A stretch of DNA of 7,010 nt from the NCBI GenBank assembly GCA_025355115.1, contig JANXLO010000236.1:1-7010 (forward strand), written 5' to 3'. How positions within the stretch are numbered: the stretch's first letter is position 1; each line of letters starts with the position of its first letter. The position numbers were made by a program, and so were the translations under genes. Source of the stretch: Chthonomonadaceae bacterium (GTDB taxonomy: Bacteria; Armatimonadota; Chthonomonadetes; Chthonomonadales; Chthonomonadaceae). The notes below the pieces were generated by a model, which was given only the letters and a program-made list of their open reading frames with translations, had not been told where the DNA came from and did no database searches. Positions 1 through 5,998 of the stretch are shown piece by piece.

Positions 1-1
1 G

Positions 2-1168
2 TCAGTTGCGCGCGGAGGATTGCAGGAGAACCGTGAGCAGCAGGATCCGCCCGGTGGCTGGATGCTTCGATGTCGCTGCGATCATAGTGTCCGACGCAGG
101 CAACCGATCAGGGCTGACTGGAATTGCGGGAATGACATGTCTTTGGCCATCGACCGTCGCGACGTAGACTTTGTGGGCTTCGGCTTTGATTGACATAGTC
201 GTTGCGACATCAATGCCTGCGGGGATAGCGGAGATCGGCCCAAGTTGCCTCAGCGCCACAAGGAACGCAGGACCGTGCTGTGCCGGAAGGGAGAATGTTA
301 CCACTCTGCCTTGCAGTTCCAGTGCGCTGTCGGATGCCTGAGCGCCGGGAGAGGGTTTTGCGGCAGCGATCGGTTTGGCACCGGAGCGCAGTGCCCAGGC
401 AGCTATGTTGGCGCGGGTGGAGGCGATGTCGGCCACGGTCAAAGCTACCGCCATCTCTGAGTTTGGAGACTTGTTGGTTTTTCTCGCGGCTATGCGGGCT
501 TGAGTTAGAAGTCGATGCCAATCGTCCTCGCCTGAAACCTGCTTCTCGTGCTCCATCTCGGCCATGCGCTCCCTGAAGAGGCGATCCGCAAGCGCATTAT
601 TCGGGTCTTCTTCAGGTGCATACGTCGCGACTTCAGTGGCATCGGGCACGCGTTTTTCCATCGAAACGCTGTCGGAGGACTGCGGTGAGGTGCCCGCATT
701 TCTGACCGCGACTTCCGGCTTGCTGAACCCAGCGGCGGAGTTGGAGCCGTGACGATGCGTAAGAGCATACACTCCGCTGACTGCCAGCAGTACCGCCAGA
801 GTTGAGCCCAGGGCGAGACGGGGCAATGCCCAGAGCGGGCGCGCGGGCTCTGCCCGAGTGCGGACGACGCGAATTCCCTCTGCGGGAGGCGCGCTGGGCA
901 AGCTGGCCAGTATGCGGGCACGCAGCTCAGGGCGGGGGCGAATCGATTCGATGTCTTTCATATCCTCACCAAGACGATGCAGCCATCGGAGGTCCTCGCG
1001 GCAATTGGTGCAGCCGGCAAGGTGTCTTCGCACCAGCCAGCCGCGCAGAGCCGAAGTCTCTCCGTCAAGATAAGCTTTGAGATTGACCCGGAGAATGCCG
1101 CCGCTGCAGGGCAGAGGGCGACGGGTTGCGGGGGTCGTGGAAGTGCTGTCAGGGAGGTGGTTCCTCAT
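2..1168 (-). CDS. Zinc-binding (zf-HC2/ZAS) transmembrane anti-sigma factor with long C-terminal domain
   Basis: The product is 388 aa and is predicted to hold the ECF sigma factor encoded just upstream at the inner membrane until a signal releases it. The N-terminus shows the ZAS pattern: C21, a YLDGE stretch (33-37), then H49-x3-C53-x2-C56. A single membrane segment lies at about 115-137, so the N-terminus should be cytoplasmic. The remaining ~250 residues should be periplasmic; they are rich in Ala, Ser and Pro, with a structured-looking part near 280-350 that includes VVTFSLPAQHGPAFLVALRQ. That part faintly recalls DUF4349-type domains, but this is a guess. RsiW/RseA-type proteins are usually about 200 aa, so the tail is unusually long. 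The ATG at 1166-1168 overlaps the sigma stop codon as ATGA, and GAAGGAAG sits upstream of it, pointing to coupled translation and equal stoichiometry. The gene is complete, with its stop at 2-4. Confidence 0.85.
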   Translation of the reverse strand: MRNHLPDSTSTTPATRRPLPCSGGILRVNLKAYLDGETSALRGWLVRRHLAGCTNCREDLRWLHRLGEDMKDIESIRPRPELRARILASLPSAPPAEGIRVVRTRAEPARPLWALPRLALGSTLAVLLAVSGVYALTHRHGSNSAAGFSKPEVAVRNAGTSPQSSDSVSMEKRVPDATEVATYAPEEDPNNALADRLFRERMAEMEHEKQVSGEDDWHRLLTQARIAARKTNKSPNSEMAVALTVADIASTRANIAAWALRSGAKPIAAAKPSPGAQASDSALELQGRVVTFSLPAQHGPAFLVALRQLGPISAIPAGIDVATTMSIKAEAHKVYVATVDGQRHVIPAIPVSPDRLPASDTMIAATSKHPATGRILLLTVLLQSSARN

Positions 1169-1734
1169 GTCGTCGGGCTTCCTTCGTGTACATAGCCGCC
1201 CAGCAGATCACGCAGGCGGCGGAAAGCATTGGAAAGGCGAGATTTGACCGTGCCGACCGGCACATCGAGTGCGGCTGCGACCTCCTGATAGGTCAGTCCC
1301 TGAAACTCGTGGAGCACAATGACGTCTCGATGCAGAGGCGACAGGCAACTGAGCGCGGCCTCGACCTTCGCGGACAGCTCTCGCTTATTCGCGCTCTGGA
1401 CAGGGTCGTCGCGCCAGTCCTGACTGACGAGCGCTATCTCCTCGTCCAGCGGCAAGGTGTCCAGACGGCGCTTTCGGCGATACTCCAGACAGTGGTTCAT
1501 GGCGACGCGATAGATCCAGGTGCCAAGCGCGGAGTTGCCCCGAAAATTGCCCAGGCCTTTGTAGATGCCAAGGAATATCTCCTGTGTGACGTCCTCTGCG
1601 TCCGGAACGCTGCCGGTGAAGCGCAGCGCCAGCCGATAGACGCGGACCTCGTACGCATCGAGGAGCTCCTCGAACGCCTCACGATTTCCCGCCTGTATGC
1701 GTTCAATTAACTGTCGCTCGTCGCGCATTGTCAT
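1165..1734 (-). CDS. RNA polymerase ECF-type sigma-70 factor (RpoE/SigW-like)
   Basis: The product is 189 aa from the chosen start. It directs RNA polymerase to a dedicated set of stress or envelope promoters. Region 2 covers about residues 20-90, with DAEDVTQEIF at ~45-54 (core binding) and the GTWIYRVAMN recognition helix around W73. A short linker follows, and region 4 lies at ~125-177 with the helix-turn-helix LTYQEVAAALDVPVGTVKSR. There is no sigma-1.1 or region 3 and no extra C-terminal domain, so it is a plain ECF factor. The frame stays open upstream to a GTG at 1887, but those extra 51 residues do not resemble any sigma region and the GTG has no ribosome site. The ATG at 1732-1734 gives the usual family start (MTMRDERQLIERIQAG) with AAAAGGGCGG 12-15 nt upstream; the ATG at 1728 is also possible. 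The 3' end overlaps the anti-sigma gene by 4 nt. Confidence 0.92.
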   Translation of the reverse strand: MTMRDERQLIERIQAGNREAFEELLDAYEVRVYRLALRFTGSVPDAEDVTQEIFLGIYKGLGNFRGNSALGTWIYRVAMNHCLEYRRKRRLDTLPLDEEIALVSQDWRDDPVQSANKRELSAKVEAALSCLSPLHRDVIVLHEFQGLTYQEVAAALDVPVGTVKSRLSNAFRRLRDLLGGYVHEGSPTT

Positions 1735-2005
1735 GCTGACTGTGGTCCGCCCTTTTGAATTGAATTTTGGCGTCGGGCGTAAGAAGTGGCCGGGCACATG
1801 ACGCAGTTTTTCCGAGCATACGATCTCGGGTCTTTGCGCGGCGGCTCTCTCCTCTTTTCTGTCGGTAGACGCAGCCAAATGGTTCACTTTGCGCCATCCG
1901 CAGCCAATATGTGCAGGGATTGCCAGCCGAAATATTTAAGTTGAACGTTGCACCCTTTCGCGCGATCAGTTCGTCTACATCTGTAAGGCAGCCCCGTCCT
2001 GTCCC

Positions 2006-2069
2006 GCCTCTTCCGGCCTCTGCTGGAGAGGGCGAAGAGTGCACGTAGCGAGCACCTCTTCACATCGCC
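2006..2069 (+). promoter_or_regulatory. Two mutually exclusive hairpins in the leader of the 2157 gene
   Basis: CTCTTC at 2008-2013 can pair with GAAGAG at 2034-2039. CCTCT (2017-2021) pairs with AGAGG (2027-2031) inside it, and G2016-C2033 may add a pair, giving about 12 bp with a small internal loop. The same GAAGAG can instead pair with CTCTTC at 2056-2061. In that form GTGC (2039-2042) pairs with GCAC (2052-2055), with one bulged C and a 9-nt loop; GGCG (2031-2034) and CGCC (2066-2069) could extend the base. The two forms share an arm and cannot coexist, which is the layout of an attenuator or conformational switch. Whether it is transcribed, and on which strand, is inference. Confidence 0.35.
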
Positions 2070-2140
2070 CAAGCGGAGATGACGGCATTAAGTCTGCTCC
2101 CCATCCGGCAACGTCCGCGACACCGGGAGATGCTCCGTTC

Positions 2141-2147
2141 AAAGGAG
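2141..2147 (+). promoter_or_regulatory. Ribosome binding site fixing the start at 2157
   Basis: AAAGGAG lies 9 nt before the ATG at 2157. It decides between this start and the in-frame ATG at 2079, which has no such site and would add 26 residues in front of an otherwise normal N-terminal membrane anchor. Confidence 0.75.
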
Positions 2148-2156
2148 AACCTGAAA

Positions 2157-2672
2157 ATGAAAAGAAGCTCATGGATAGTGCTCAGCCTTTGTGTGGTGCT
2201 TGCCGGCACGCTGGTTTTCCTGTACCGCGTGTCCCAGATGAGCAGCGGCCCACTCACTGAAGCGCAGGCCCGCGAGATGGTGCAGAAGATGCAGACGGCG
2301 GTCGCGCACAAGAACGTCAATGCGATAATGGACTATATTACGACAGACTCGGATGTCAAAGTCGCGAATCTCAAACGCGATCAACTACGCGTACTGCTGG
2401 CTCGTGCTTTCCACAGCGCCACAGAGATGCGAGCCGATGTGACCAATTTCGGCTTCCAGGGCGGCACGACAGAGGACGCGACAGCGGAGTTCGACCTATC
2501 CCTGAATCATGAGGAGACGGGGCTCCATGCCGAAGTCTACTCAGGCCACATCACTCTCCACCTGCACAAGACAGCGGTCCCTCACCTCTTCGGCCTCTAC
2601 TCGACCCACGAATGGCGCATCATCGGCGGAGAGACATCTGGCCCCGACCCGAGCAACTTCGGCGATTTCTGA
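2157..2672 (+). CDS. Membrane-anchored small protein with NTF2-like fold appearance, function unknown
   Basis: The product is 171 aa. Residues 1-4 are basic (MKRS) and residues 6-23 (WIVLSLCVVLAGTLVFLY) form one membrane segment or uncleaved signal anchor, so the rest should face the periplasm. Residues 34-60 and 72-90 look helical. They are followed by alternating strand-like stretches (about 93-101, 108-116, 124-137) and a closing strand HEWRIIGGE (151-159). This helix-then-curved-sheet order with a final W-R-I-x-G strand is typical of NTF2/SnoaL-like domains. No catalytic residues can be assigned. The gene diverges from the ECF sigma/anti-sigma operon and could be a target or envelope partner of it, but that is inferred from position only. 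A GC-rich hairpin ends the unit 41 nt downstream of the stop. Confidence 0.78.
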   Translation: MKRSSWIVLSLCVVLAGTLVFLYRVSQMSSGPLTEAQAREMVQKMQTAVAHKNVNAIMDYITTDSDVKVANLKRDQLRVLLARAFHSATEMRADVTNFGFQGGTTEDATAEFDLSLNHEETGLHAEVYSGHITLHLHKTAVPHLFGLYSTHEWRIIGGETSGPDPSNFGDF

Positions 2673-2712
2673 ACGCCAGCGAGCTCCCTGGTATACAGGA
2701 TCTGCACATTAT

Positions 2713-2743
2713 CCCCGGCTCTCATATCTGATAGGAGCCGGGG
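2713..2743. terminator. GC-rich hairpin between convergent genes, probable bidirectional terminator
   Basis: CCCCGGCTC (2713-2721) and GAGCCGGGG (2735-2743) form a perfect 9-bp stem with a 13-nt loop. It lies 40 bp after the stop of the plus-strand gene and 18 bp after the stop of the minus-strand dioxygenase gene, which is where a shared terminator belongs. The run of U after the stem is poor on both strands (AATTGGT on plus), so it may act weakly or with Rho. Confidence 0.6.
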
Positions 2744-2761
2744 AATTGGTATGAGCGAGGA

Positions 2762-3538
2762 CTAAATGCCCATTCTAGTCAGCACACCTTCGAAGGAGAC
2801 ATCGACGCTGTCGTCGTCGCACAGGTATCGCCATAGCTTGGCACGCTGCACGTTCTCCGCGCGATCCTGCTCGCCATGCCACCGGTGCGGCATCGTGTTG
2901 AGGAGCCGACGGACTTCAGGGGAGTTGTAGCCGTCAGTGTTGAAGAGGCCTCGTTGCTCCTCTCCTGTTCGCAGGCGGAGCTTGAACATGTAGCGGGTGG
3001 CGTCGGTGTAGTTGGGCTGCGCGCCGTGCCACAAAGCCTGATGCAGGAAGCCGATCGTGCCTGCCTTGCCCGCAAGCTGCCGCTGGCCGATGATGTTCTT
3101 GTATCGCCCAATGCTCACGTTGCTGGTGCGCCGGAGATGGGAGCCGGGAAGAACGATCGTTGGCCCCATCTCCTTCGGGGCATCATGGGAAAAGTACATG
3201 GCTTGGATGTCGAAGCCAAATGGGCGCGAGTCGATGATAGAATCGGCGTGCCAGGTCTGCGCTTCGTGCTTCTGCGGCCCCACGACATGCAGCGCCGAAT
3301 GATCGTAGACGGGACTTCGGCCCACTAAGCTCTGCAATATACCCTTGACCTTCGGCAGTTCGAACACCTCATGGATCGCGGTGCCTTTATCCCAATTTCC
3401 GTTGCCCGCCTGCTGCTCGGCATATACGCGCTCATTGAGATCCTGCGGTATGAAGCCATCGAACAGCAGGAAGCCGTCCAAAACGAACTGTGCCATCTGC
3501 TTGGCGTTAAGCAGATGCTCGCTTGCAACTGCGCTCAT
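2762..3538 (-). CDS. Phytanoyl-CoA dioxygenase (PhyH) family Fe(II)/2-oxoglutarate oxygenase
   Basis: The product is 258 aa, the usual PhyH-family length. The family couples 2-oxoglutarate decarboxylation to hydroxylation (or halogenation) of a small substrate in the cytoplasm. The iron facial triad is visible: H97-x-D99 in the sequence WHADS, and the distal H171 in LWHGAQPN. R182 in ATRYMFKL is the likely 2-oxoglutarate carboxylate anchor. The family signature PGSH is at 131-134, preceded by GPTIVL. D99 is an acid rather than Ala or Gly, so this is a hydroxylase-type rather than a halogenase-type active site. Substrate cannot be read from sequence; bacterial relatives act on secondary metabolites, ectoine precursors, amino acids and phosphonates. 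The ATG at 3536-3538 overlaps the stop of the small upstream gene as ATGA, so the two proteins are probably made together. No biosynthetic cluster is visible around it. Confidence 0.88.
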   Translation of the reverse strand: MSAVASEHLLNAKQMAQFVLDGFLLFDGFIPQDLNERVYAEQQAGNGNWDKGTAIHEVFELPKVKGILQSLVGRSPVYDHSALHVVGPQKHEAQTWHADSIIDSRPFGFDIQAMYFSHDAPKEMGPTIVLPGSHLRRTSNVSIGRYKNIIGQRQLAGKAGTIGFLHQALWHGAQPNYTDATRYMFKLRLRTGEEQRGLFNTDGYNSPEVRRLLNTMPHRWHGEQDRAENVQRAKLWRYLCDDDSVDVSFEGVLTRMGI

Positions 3539-3822
3539 AGTGTTTCTGCCTTTCTCTCCAGCACGTATTCGTACGGCAGGTGTCCGGTCTCATGCTCTTT
3601 GCCGTAATGAAAATAGGGGAGTGGCGGCAACTGCATCACGAACCAACCGTCGCGCATCGCCGCGAGCACCGAGTTATAGGGCGGCTTCTCTTCGTCGCCA
3701 GCCTGCATCTGCCGCTCATTTTCGGCCCTGGCGCCATCATAGAGCGCCCATGCGATAGTCGGCGCATCCAGCTGCGGCTGTGCTAGATGCAGAATGAGGA
3801 TCTGCTGTCGTAGGTTGCTCAA
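3535..3822 (-). CDS. Small uncharacterised protein co-translated with the PhyH oxygenase
   Basis: I do not recognise a named family. From the chosen TTG start the product is 95 aa, acidic and soluble, without membrane segment or signal peptide. It opens with a helix-like SNLRQQILILHL, then PQLDAPTIAWALYDG (~18-32), a charged linker (~33-46), and a C-terminal block with SVLAAMRDGWFVMQLPPLP and HETGHLPYEYVLERK. The phrase 'AAMRDGWxVxQLP' recalls small DUF4177-like proteins, but I cannot confirm this. The TTG at 3820-3822 is preceded 10 nt upstream by GAAGGAGA, the best ribosome site in the area. An in-frame ATG at 3906 would add 28 residues but has no site, so it is the alternative start. The stop overlaps the PhyH ATG by 4 nt, suggesting a functional partnership such as substrate loading or stability; that is inference. 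Confidence 0.65.
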   Translation of the reverse strand: MSNLRQQILILHLAQPQLDAPTIAWALYDGARAENERQMQAGDEEKPPYNSVLAAMRDGWFVMQLPPLPYFHYGKEHETGHLPYEYVLERKAETL

Positions 3823-3832
3823 GCGATAAATG

Positions 3833-3840
3833 TCTCCTTC
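3833..3840 (-). promoter_or_regulatory. Strong ribosome binding site favouring a TTG start at 3822
   Basis: On the minus strand GAAGGAGA lies 10 nt before TTG (3820-3822). It would be buried inside the coding sequence if the ATG at 3906 were used, so it argues for the shorter 95-aa product. Confidence 0.5.
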
Positions 3841-3942
3841 ACACAGGATTGCGCCACGAGCCGCAGCATGTGCTCGGCAAGGCGACTCCGATACCATCCT
3901 ATTCATTCTACAACGAACGGCGCATCCCCTCTGCCCTGTCCC

Positions 3943-5094
3943 TCACTTTGGAGCGCTCTCAGTAAAATTATCGCCGTCGTGGCTGAGCAGTATAGGCTTG
4001 TCGTCCCGGATCGTCTGAAGATGCACGGGACGTTTGCAGAGGAATTGAATGTTCTTCAAGGTGCGAGAGGTGTAGTCCTGGTCCAGCGGCTTGCCGTCGT
4101 AGGCATGGGTCAGCAGCAGCTCTCCACGGTGAAGATAGTCGGCATCCTCCACCCTTATGACCGGAATTCCGAAGTTCGTCATGCCGTCGATCAGAGTGTC
4201 CCGGACATGTCGCCAGTCAGTCTCCTGCACCACCCACATCTGCTCGCCATGTAGCTCTTGAAGGCGGTACGTGTACATATCCAGATTCTCGACCAGGCCC
4301 TGGGTCAGATATTTTCTAAGGAATGTGGTGTCGCACTCATCCGTGCGAGCCTCGAACAGTTTCTTCAGTCCTTCGCCGGTCGGGCGCGTCAGCTTTTCGT
4401 CATGCCAGTTCGTCTCCGGGAAGTCCTGATCCTCTTCGCCGTTCCAGCGCCGCTCGATGTCGCGCAGGATATTGTAGCCCACGTAGTAGGGGTTGATGGA
4501 CATCTTCGAGCCAGGCGACAGGACGGACGAGTGCAGCCTGCGAAACTCCAGATGCTCCTGCGGCGTGAGCGGGAGATCGTTCATGATGCGCTCGTGCCAG
4601 AAGGAGGCCCAGCCCTCGTTGATGATCTTCGTGCGCATCTGGGGGATGAAGTAGATCATCTCCTCACGGATCATGTTCAGTATGTCCCGCTGCCACTTCT
4701 CGAGGTCACGGGAGTGGTCACACAGGAAACCCATCAGATCCTTGTCCGGCTCCGGGGGAAACTTTCGCGGCTTCGGCTTGTCCGGGCCGACGCTTGTGTC
4801 CAGCACATTCCAGAGGTCGTCGAACTCCTTGCGGACCTCATCGATGAATCCTAGCAGTCTCTTCCGCTCCTCGTCGCTGCTGGTGACTTCAGTGATGCCG
4901 TCGCGCAGGGAGCGCAGGACATCGATCGGCGTGACGTAATTTCTGCCGCCCTTCACCAGAGCCGAGGAGATGCGATTGATGACGAAGTGCGGCGAGACGC
5001 CGTTCATGCCCTCATCCTGATACTCCTCATGTAGCCCCTTGACGTGCCGCTGATCCCAATCTCCGACCTGCTTCTCCCCGTCGTAGAGCTTCAT
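3943..5094 (-). CDS. PrkA'-'SpoVR chimeric reading frame (C-terminal half of SpoVR fused behind a prkA fragment)
   Basis: The frame is 383 codons and joins parts of two proteins. Residues 1-~94 (from MKLYDGE through EGMNGVSPHFVINRISSAL to RKEFDDL) match the part of PrkA after its AAA+ core. From about W95 the sequence is SpoVR: PPEPDKDLMGFL, WQRDILNMIREEM, PQMRTKIINEGWASFWH (~151-167) and INPYYVGYNILRDIERRW (~200-217), continuing to the normal C-terminus. Complete SpoVR/YcgB is about 470-510 aa, so roughly the first 215 residues are absent. SpoVR acts in spore cortex formation in Bacillus; elsewhere it sits with PrkA and YeaH in stationary-phase stress operons. The ATG at 5092-5094 has no evident ribosome site and lies 24 nt past an in-frame amber codon that closes the upstream prkA part. 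Independent translation is doubtful and I regard this as part of a degraded locus. An assembly join is the main alternative. Confidence 0.75.
   Translation of the reverse strand: MKLYDGEKQVGDWDQRHVKGLHEEYQDEGMNGVSPHFVINRISSALVKGGRNYVTPIDVLRSLRDGITEVTSSDEERKRLLGFIDEVRKEFDDLWNVLDTSVGPDKPKPRKFPPEPDKDLMGFLCDHSRDLEKWQRDILNMIREEMIYFIPQMRTKIINEGWASFWHERIMNDLPLTPQEHLEFRRLHSSVLSPGSKMSINPYYVGYNILRDIERRWNGEEDQDFPETNWHDEKLTRPTGEGLKKLFEARTDECDTTFLRKYLTQGLVENLDMYTYRLQELHGEQMWVVQETDWRHVRDTLIDGMTNFGIPVIRVEDADYLHRGELLLTHAYDGKPLDQDYTSRTLKNIQFLCKRPVHLQTIRDDKPILLSHDGDNFTESAPK
4805..4830 (-). other. Fusion junction between prkA and spoVR sequence
   Basis: PrkA-like sequence runs to about RKEFDDL and SpoVR-like sequence begins at about LWNVLD (the position of LWRTLP in E. 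coli YcgB). Both families can carry a similar [FY]-D-[DE]-L stretch here, so the exact breakpoint cannot be placed better than this. The join is in frame. Compared with a standard prkA-yeaH-spoVR operon, about 150 codons of prkA, all of yeaH and about 215 codons of spoVR are missing, roughly 2.3 kb; that size is estimated from family lengths. Confidence 0.65.
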
Positions 5095-5118
5095 CTTGCT
5101 CGCCAGGCTTAAGTCCGC

Positions 5119-5121
5119 CTA
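5119..5121 (-). other. In-frame amber codon inside conserved prkA sequence
   Basis: Reading the minus strand without any shift gives ...AILTRLKLPR, TAG, then ADLSLASKMKLYDGE... In intact PrkA, the 'LTRLK-P' and 'KMKLYDGE' motifs are separated by a similar short linker with a sense codon here. A single change such as CAG or AAG to TAG would explain it. Confidence 0.8.
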
Positions 5122-5748
5122 GCGTGGGAGCTTGAGACGGGTCAAAATCGCGAACATTGCAGCGACTTTGAGACTGTAGGGCGCGATATGGATGCTGGCG
5201 AGATTCAGGCTGTTCGAGGCGTCCTGGACGTCGCTCTGGGCGATCAGCTTTTCGTAGATGCGCACCTCTTCGCTGACGCGGAGGTTGTAGGGGACCTTCA
5301 CGACGAAGATGCGGTCTATCATCGCCTCGTTCTCTTTGCTGGAGAAATAGGAGTTGTACTCATACTCGTTCGTGTGTGCGATGACGGCCACGTCGCAGTA
5401 GATGAGCGCGAATCGACTGGCTTTGATGGTCTGCTCGCCCGCGACGGTATTGAGCTCGTAGAGGAACCGCTTCTCGGCCTTTAGCATCTCGATGAACTCC
5501 ATGACGCCGCGGTTGGCGATGTTGAGCTCCCCATCGAAGTTATAGGCGCGGGGATCGGACTCCTGGCCGAACTCCGTCAGCGCCTGGATGTTGACGCTGC
5601 CCGTCAGCTCCGCTACATCCTGGCTCTTTGGGTCGGCGGGCTTGAATGTCCCGATGCCGATTCGACTCTTTTCGGAGAAGAGGATGCGGTGGACTGGAAC
5701 GTTCTCAACGCAGCCGCTCCCGTCGCCGATTGGGAAGACTGGAGCCTG
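5119..5748 (-). pseudogene. prkA: prkA remnant: 5'-truncated serine protein kinase/AAA+ fragment closed by an amber codon
   Basis: The 209 sense codons contain highly conserved PrkA blocks in order: HRILFSEKSRIGIGTF, DPKSQDVAELTGSV, ESDPRAYNFDGELNIANRG, VMEFIEMLKAEKRFLYEL, the HTNEYEYN sensor region, IDRIFVVKVPYNLRVSEE and AAMFAILTRLK. PrkA (YeaG, ~640 aa) is a AAA+-like serine kinase of stress and sporulation pathways. Conserved sequence begins near YeaG residue ~195, so the N-terminal domain with the Walker A P-loop is gone. A TAG at 5749-5751 closes the frame, and the 82 codons before the first ATG (5500-5502) contain no ATG, GTG or TTG. That leaves no start upstream of clearly PrkA-like sequence. 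The 3' end is a TAG (5119-5121), after which the same frame continues as PrkA for ~100 more codons into the SpoVR fusion. With no start and no P-loop, it cannot make a working kinase. Confidence 0.85.
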
Positions 5749-5899
5749 CTATACACTCTCCCTATACGTAATTGCAACGCTGCATTTATCCCTATGTGAC
5801 GCTGCCGATCCAAGGAGTGTTCAGCCGATTGGAGCAGCCGGATGGATGAGATATTCCATGCTCCCGAACTCCTTTCGATATTGGCAATGTTTTTGTAAG

Positions 5900-5915
5900 T
5901 GTGACATAATTCACA
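5900..5915. promoter_or_regulatory. CRP-type palindrome TGTGA-N6-TCACA
   Basis: TGTGACATAATTCACA matches both half-sites of the CRP consensus exactly with the correct 6-bp spacer. It is centred about 194 bp upstream of the predicted sigma-54 transcription start. That suits either a remote activator or an unrelated CRP/FNR-family site. Protein identity is inferred from the consensus only. Confidence 0.45.
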
Positions 5916-5967
5916 GAAGGCAGAGAGTATTTCTCGACATGAGGCGACTGTGCCCGCAAATCGGCAA

Positions 5968-5981
5968 ATTCGATCTCGAAT
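5968..5981. promoter_or_regulatory. Inverted repeat ATTCGA-N2-TCGAAT, candidate enhancer site
   Basis: Two perfect 6-bp arms (5968-5973 and 5976-5981) are centred about 127 bp upstream of the predicted sigma-54 start, within the usual range for bacterial enhancer-binding proteins. The binding protein is unknown. Confidence 0.35.
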
Positions 5982-5998
5982 CTGTTCGCAATGGCTAT

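Larger units (their letters stand above)
1735..2156. other. Divergent intergenic region between the sigma operon and the 2157 gene
   Basis: This 422-bp gap must hold promoters for both directions. I find no convincing sigma-70 or ECF promoter with proper spacing on either strand. Open frames here (for example 1703-2044 and 1884-2072 on the minus strand) have Pro/Arg-rich, low-complexity translations and no ribosome site, so I take them as non-coding. The only clear structure is the pair of competing hairpins at 2006-2069. Confidence 0.5.

Noticed and set aside
1866..1886. TGAACC followed by CGTCTA on the minus strand, resembling ECF -35 and -10 elements before the sigma gene
   Set aside because: The spacer is only 9 bp; ECF promoters need about 16-17 bp.
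1735..1887. In-frame extension of the sigma factor to a GTG at 1887
   Set aside because: The 51 extra residues are unlike any sigma region, the GTG lacks a ribosome site, and ATG 1734 gives the normal family start.
1941..1980. TTGAAC or TTGCAC with TCTACAT as a sigma-70 promoter for the 2157 gene
   Set aside because: Spacers of 21 bp or more to any plausible -10 box are too long.
1703..2044. 113-codon open frame on the minus strand overlapping the sigma gene start
   Set aside because: Low-complexity Arg/Gly/Pro translation, no ribosome site, and overlap with the sigma gene in another frame.
2876..3328. 150-codon plus-strand open frame
   Set aside because: Antisense to the PhyH gene, which has clear catalytic motifs.
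4258..4854. 198-codon plus-strand open frame
   Set aside because: Antisense shadow of the SpoVR part; the translation shows no domain and high G+C makes such frames common.
5095..5121. A frameshift separating prkA from the downstream frame
   Set aside because: Codon-by-codon reading shows both sides are in the same frame; only an amber codon intervenes.
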